Shown: positions 61,440 to 64,000 of the stretch, piece by piece | Layout of the letters: the number at the start of each line of letters is the position of its first letter | Position numbering within the stretch: position 1 is the stretch's first letter | Assembly: GCA_022793335.1 (NCBI GenBank) | Contig: JAAWCQ010000009.1 | Location: 210,379-274,378, forward strand | Source: Clostridia bacterium | Lineage (GTDB): Bacteria; Bacillota; Clostridia; Christensenellales; UBA1242 | DNA: 64,000 nucleotides | Reading direction: 5' to 3' | Notes under the pieces: generated by a model | What the model was told of the DNA's origin: nothing | Databases searched by the model: none | Seen by the model: the letters and a program-made list of their open reading frames with translations, nothing else | Translations under genes and position numbers: made by a program

Positions 61440-61533
61440 TAGAGATTGAAAAATGTACTTTATAATCTCAGGTGAAAGCAATGAATTCATTGAAGAAATC
61501 AACAAGATTTTAGAGGAAATTCTTAAAAATTGT
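61440..61533 (+). pseudogene. IMPase C-terminal remnant
   Basis: Plus-strand DNA from 61440 (AGAGATTGAAA...) aligns with the last ~75 bp of the IMPase gene. After one single-base frameshift it encodes FIISGESNEFIEEINKILEEIL, against FIIAGNSDEFIETTSKIINEII at the end of the intact protein. Nothing of the rest of the gene is left. It stands in the same position relative to the 61614 gene as IMPase does to 60524. Confidence 0.75.
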
Positions 61534-61544
61534 CAAAAAAGCAC

Positions 61545-61575
61545 AAAAAAATGGGCTTTTTTGCCCATTTTTTAT
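61545..61575. terminator. Bidirectional terminator
   Basis: Stem AAAATGGGC/GCCCATTTT with a T-run each side, about 40 bp after the 61614 gene's stop. It is similar in sequence to the hairpin at 60450-60490. Confidence 0.8.
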
Positions 61576-61613
61576 TAAAATCTATGAAATTATTCTTAAT
61601 TATCGACAATTTA

Positions 61614-62408
61614 TTACATGCTAAGTTCGTCAATAATATCGCGTTTTTTATTCTTAGCTTCCTTTTTTGCAGCCTTTATTTCAGCCTTAGCAAGCCTTTT
61701 TTCGCCATTCTCTTGAAGTAGTTTCTTAACAGCCTCTTCTGAAATAAGCTTAAGATCTTTTATTTTTGCTTTTACAATGCCACCCTTAGCTTTAAAATTT
61801 TCAATCTTGATTTTGCGATCTGTTTGCTTTTCTTTAATTGCAAGCTCTTTTTCAACATTTTCTTCTACAATTTTATCAAGAGCAACTTTATTTTCGCCAA
61901 AAACTTCGTCAATGACTTGCTGACCTGTTTTTTCAATCGCTCTACCAAAAGTATAAGCCTTAATAACTTCTTTAATATTATTTAAGACCTCTGTTCTTTG
62001 ATTCATAATTACTTCAAGGTCACTTAAATCCATTTTCTTAAGCTCGCGTTTTGTTTTGCCATCAAGTAAAAATTCATTTAAATTATCTTTAGCATAAACA
62101 TAAGCTACAACCGCTTCTACAAGCCCATTGAAATCTACAATCTTACCATTATAGTTGTCACCGATATCAAATTTATCTTTGCCAATTGTCACTTCAACTT
62201 TTCTTAAAATATCATATTCTTGCTCTTTTTCTATAGTATTTGCAAATTCATAATAACGAAAATGATAATTTATTTGAGTGTTCAACAGAGGCAATCTTAA
62301 AGAATATTTTTCTTCCTCAAATGATTCCCATGACTTTTTATAATTTTTATAATAATGAGTATGAGCGGTGTCGCCATGCTTATTCTTTTTTTCATTTAAA
62401 TCAATCAT
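61614..62408 (-). CDS. Hypothetical protein, tandem paralogue B
   Basis: 264 residues, paralogue of the 60524 protein over its full length (YSLRLPLLNTQINYHFRYYE, LVEAVVAYVYAKDNLNEFLLDGKTKRELK, EKTGQQVIDEVFGENK, KRDIIDELSM). The C-terminal third is basic and helical (AKAEIKAAKKEAKNKKRD). It lies 23 bp after a two-helix membrane protein gene and is probably in that operon. No transmembrane segments or known motifs. Confidence 0.65.
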   Translation of the reverse strand: MIDLNEKKNKHGDTAHTHYYKNYKKSWESFEEEKYSLRLPLLNTQINYHFRYYEFANTIEKEQEYDILRKVEVTIGKDKFDIGDNYNGKIVDFNGLVEAVVAYVYAKDNLNEFLLDGKTKRELKKMDLSDLEVIMNQRTEVLNNIKEVIKAYTFGRAIEKTGQQVIDEVFGENKVALDKIVEENVEKELAIKEKQTDRKIKIENFKAKGGIVKAKIKDLKLISEEAVKKLLQENGEKRLAKAEIKAAKKEAKNKKRDIIDELSM

Positions 62409-62431
62409 ACTTTTCTCCTTTTAAAACTACT

Positions 62432-62935
62432 TTAATTCATTTCCATTGAATAATTATGTGCAAATAAGTCTTCATTTGCACTTTCTATAAGGTTAACAGC
62501 AGTGCTATCTCCTTTTCCCCAATACATCATAAAACCAGAAAAGGCACCAGCTACGATACCTAATGTACCTGAAATAATCAATCCAAAATCTCTATCCAAT
62601 GCTTTGACACAACCTTGATAATTTTCATCGTTTGCGTAAACTTTGTCCGCAACCGATTTTATATGTTTATCTGATTTAATTTCATCATATTTCTCGCTTG
62701 CTTCTGTGAACGTAATTGTATTTGAAGCCACTGCTTCGTCAATTTCCTTAGTTTCTACATCAATCACCTGCTGAACAGCTTCTGAAGAATAATAACCTTT
62801 AAGTTCTTCTGTTTTTATTGTTCCCTCAACTGCTGAAGCAACTGATGCACCTATGCCATAAGCCAAAACTAAAGCAGGAAGAGCAACTGCAGCATATTTC
62901 AAACAACCTCTTATTCTCTTTAAAATTTCTTTCAT
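62432..62935 (-). CDS. Two-helix membrane protein
   Basis: 167 residues from ATG 62935 (AAAGGAG 5 nt upstream; the GTG at 62941 is unlikely). Helix 1 at about 13-35 and helix 2 at about 118-139 flank an ~80-residue charged loop (ETKEIDEAVASNTITFTEASEKYDEIK). The same arrangement and size class as 16595 and 18647, though identity is low. Middle gene of a probable three-gene operon. Confidence 0.6.
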   Translation of the reverse strand: MKEILKRIRGCLKYAAVALPALVLAYGIGASVASAVEGTIKTEELKGYYSSEAVQQVIDVETKEIDEAVASNTITFTEASEKYDEIKSDKHIKSVADKVYANDENYQGCVKALDRDFGLIISGTLGIVAGAFSGFMMYWGKGDSTAVNLIESANEDLFAHNYSMEMN

Positions 62936-62952
62936 AACCACTCCTTTTTATT

Positions 62953-63303
62953 CTATAATTCATTGGTTTCTATAGTCTTGTCAGAAATGTTTTTTGTTTC
63001 TTTCTTAATTTGAGCAAGTTTTCTTCTCACCTTATCACTGGAAGCATGCTCTCGAATTTTAGCCCTAATATTTTTAGGCAATTTCATCAAGCGTATTGTC
63101 TGAATTTGACCAGTCGCATCTAGCTCTGCAACTTTGTATGAATTTAATATATTTTCCAAAGTTTTAAGACCTTTTTCGCTTTTAAAAGCTTGAAAGAATG
63201 AAATAAGCTTTAAAAAATCTCTATTCAAACAATTTTCATAGCTATAATCTCTATAGTTTTTCATATCGTCTTCAATCAATTTTTGATAATCTTCAATCTT
63301 CAT
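62953..63303 (-). CDS. Hypothetical helical protein
   Basis: 116 residues, unknown. Predicted all-helical: an acidic N-terminal part (EDYQKLIEDDMKNYRDYSYENC), a middle FLKLISFFQAFKSEKGLKTLENIL and a basic C-terminus (NIRAKIREHASSDKVRRKLAQIKKE). First gene after the strong promoter at 63332; 17 bp before the two-helix gene. Confidence 0.6.
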   Translation of the reverse strand: MKIEDYQKLIEDDMKNYRDYSYENCLNRDFLKLISFFQAFKSEKGLKTLENILNSYKVAELDATGQIQTIRLMKLPKNIRAKIREHASSDKVRRKLAQIKKETKNISDKTIETNEL

Positions 63304-63331
63304 AAACCCTCAAAAAATATTATCTATAAGT

Positions 63332-63360
63332 ATTATAGCACCTTTACCTTGATTTGTCAA
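63332..63360 (-). promoter_or_regulatory. Promoter of the 63303-61614 operon
   Basis: Consensus TTGACA (63355-63360), 17 bp, TATAAT (63332-63337), minus strand, about 30 bp before the ATG. Confidence 0.85.
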
Positions 63361-63732
63361 GGCAGTATTTAAAAAGGACTGTCAAATGAAAGAAAAATCG
63401 CTGTAAAGAAGACCAAGAATTTATAAGCATCCTTCATATTTATCAGTCTATGCCGCTTCATGTAAGTAAGCAAAACTATACGCCCAGTAAGCGAGTTTAG
63501 TTTTAATTTAAATTATTAACAAATATTTATTATTAAAGAGAGATAAATTAAAACAAATAAAAAATGAAGTTGGAATAAAGGAAAAGCTTGGAATAAAAAT
63601 AAAAGAGGATTAAATATATAAGTTTAATAACTGTTTAAAAAATCATTTAATATAACGAAATAAATTGTATATTAAATATATATCAACATATATTTCAAAT
63701 ATTAAATTACAACTCCATCTAACATATGGCAT
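63361..63732. other. Gene-free AT-rich region
   Basis: No ORF, tRNA or repeat that I can support. It separates the 16S transcription unit from the operon at 63303. Confidence 0.4.
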
Positions 63733-63767
63733 AAAAAAAGACCAAGTTTCCTCGGTCTTTTTTTATC
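63733..63767 (-). terminator. Terminator of the 16S rRNA transcript
   Basis: GACCGAG-GAAA-CTTGGTC stem (one G-U, GAAA tetraloop) within long A and T runs, about 140 nt beyond the 16S 3' end on the minus strand. Confidence 0.85.
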
Positions 63768-63905
63768 AATTAAATGTAAAGTATTCTTTAAAGTTATTGC
63801 CAGTGTGTGTCTTAGACACTTTCTTTGAGGCTCTGTTTCCTTTGCCTCTATGTCCTTGCCACACTTGTACTTCAGTTCTCACTGTCGACTTAAGTCTTTC
63901 TCTTT

Positions 63906-64000
63906 AAAAGGAGGTGATCCAGCGGCACCTTCTGATACCGCTACCTTGTTATGACTTAACCCCAGTCACTGGTTTTACCTTAGGCGGCTGCTTCCTGTAA
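63906..64000 (-). rRNA. 16S ribosomal RNA, 3' end (partial)
   Basis: The reverse complement reads through helix 45 and ends GGATCACCTCCTTT, the anti-Shine-Dalgarno end of 16S rRNA. The gene continues beyond the window. Helix 45 can pair completely (GCGGTATC with GGTGCCGC), so the gene looks functional. It carries uncommon bases at E. coli positions 1491 (U), 1497 (A) and 1516 (A). It is followed by a ~140-nt trailer with small hairpins and a terminator, not by tRNA or 23S. Confidence 0.95.

Noticed and set aside
63665-63907. Plus-strand ORF of 80 residues running to the 16S end
   Set aside because: It crosses the terminator and the 16S trailer in antisense; no ribosome site.

Overview
The window is AT-rich and carries the marks of an uncultured-type Clostridia/Firmicutes bacterium. 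It has a Gram-positive-order S10-spc-alpha ribosomal operon, zinc-binding (C+) forms of S4, S14 and L36, a Spo0A homologue, strong AAGGAGG ribosome sites, sigma-A promoters (TTGACA-17-TATAAT) and elongator tRNA-Met of the Bacillus type. I cannot name a genus from sequence alone.

Region 1 (1-16,300, minus strand) is one long operon, read from a single clear promoter at 16,272-16,300: rpsJ-rplC-rplD-rplW-rplB-rpsS-rplV-rpsC-rplP-rpmC-rpsQ-rplN-rplX-rplE-rpsN-rpsH-rplF-rplR-rpsE-rpmD-rplO-secY-adk-map-KOW-infA-rpmJ-rpsM-rpsK-rpsD-rpoA-rplQ. Its oddities are a long Lys/Ala tail on L24, an insertion in L17, and a structured, repeat-bearing secY-adk gap.

Region 2 (16,500-32,100) is accessory. It holds small two-helix membrane proteins, a PIN-domain protein with a coiled-coil partner, a GNAT-like protein, a nucleotidyltransferase head plus PnuC-like transporter, a CAT-like acetyltransferase, superoxide reductase, a NatAB-type ABC exporter whose promoter spacer contains nine Gs, a Na+/Ca2+ exchanger, M19 and M14 peptidases, HAD and HD nucleotidases, and two phage-tail-like proteins. 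Region 3 (32,400-47,600) has tRNA-Leu, Nudix, DUF2461, a KtrAB-type K+ system, a tail-fibre-like repeat protein, a cadC-cadA metal-efflux operon, an APH-like kinase, a nucleotidyltransferase, a MazG-like protein, Spo0A, a lipoprotein, YqeY plus phosphoesterase, and tRNA-Met.

Region 4 (47,800-64,000) contains a 3,282-residue surface lipoprotein with a lipoprotein neighbour, a degenerate tandem repeat upstream of it, an IMPase, two tandem paralogues of unknown function, a further two-helix membrane protein and the 3' end of a 16S rRNA gene. That 16S gene is followed by a terminator and not by 23S/5S.

Recurring themes: (i) local duplication with one partner decayed to a C-terminal stub (IMPase at 61,440; GNAT-like at about 17,035; the 54-residue ORF at 25,637); (ii) several genes whose -10 box lies only 6-9 nt before the ATG, suggesting leaderless mRNAs; (iii) regulatory oddities: a putative phase-variable promoter, a Spo0A with Glu at the phospho-acceptor site, and unusual 16S decoding-site bases.
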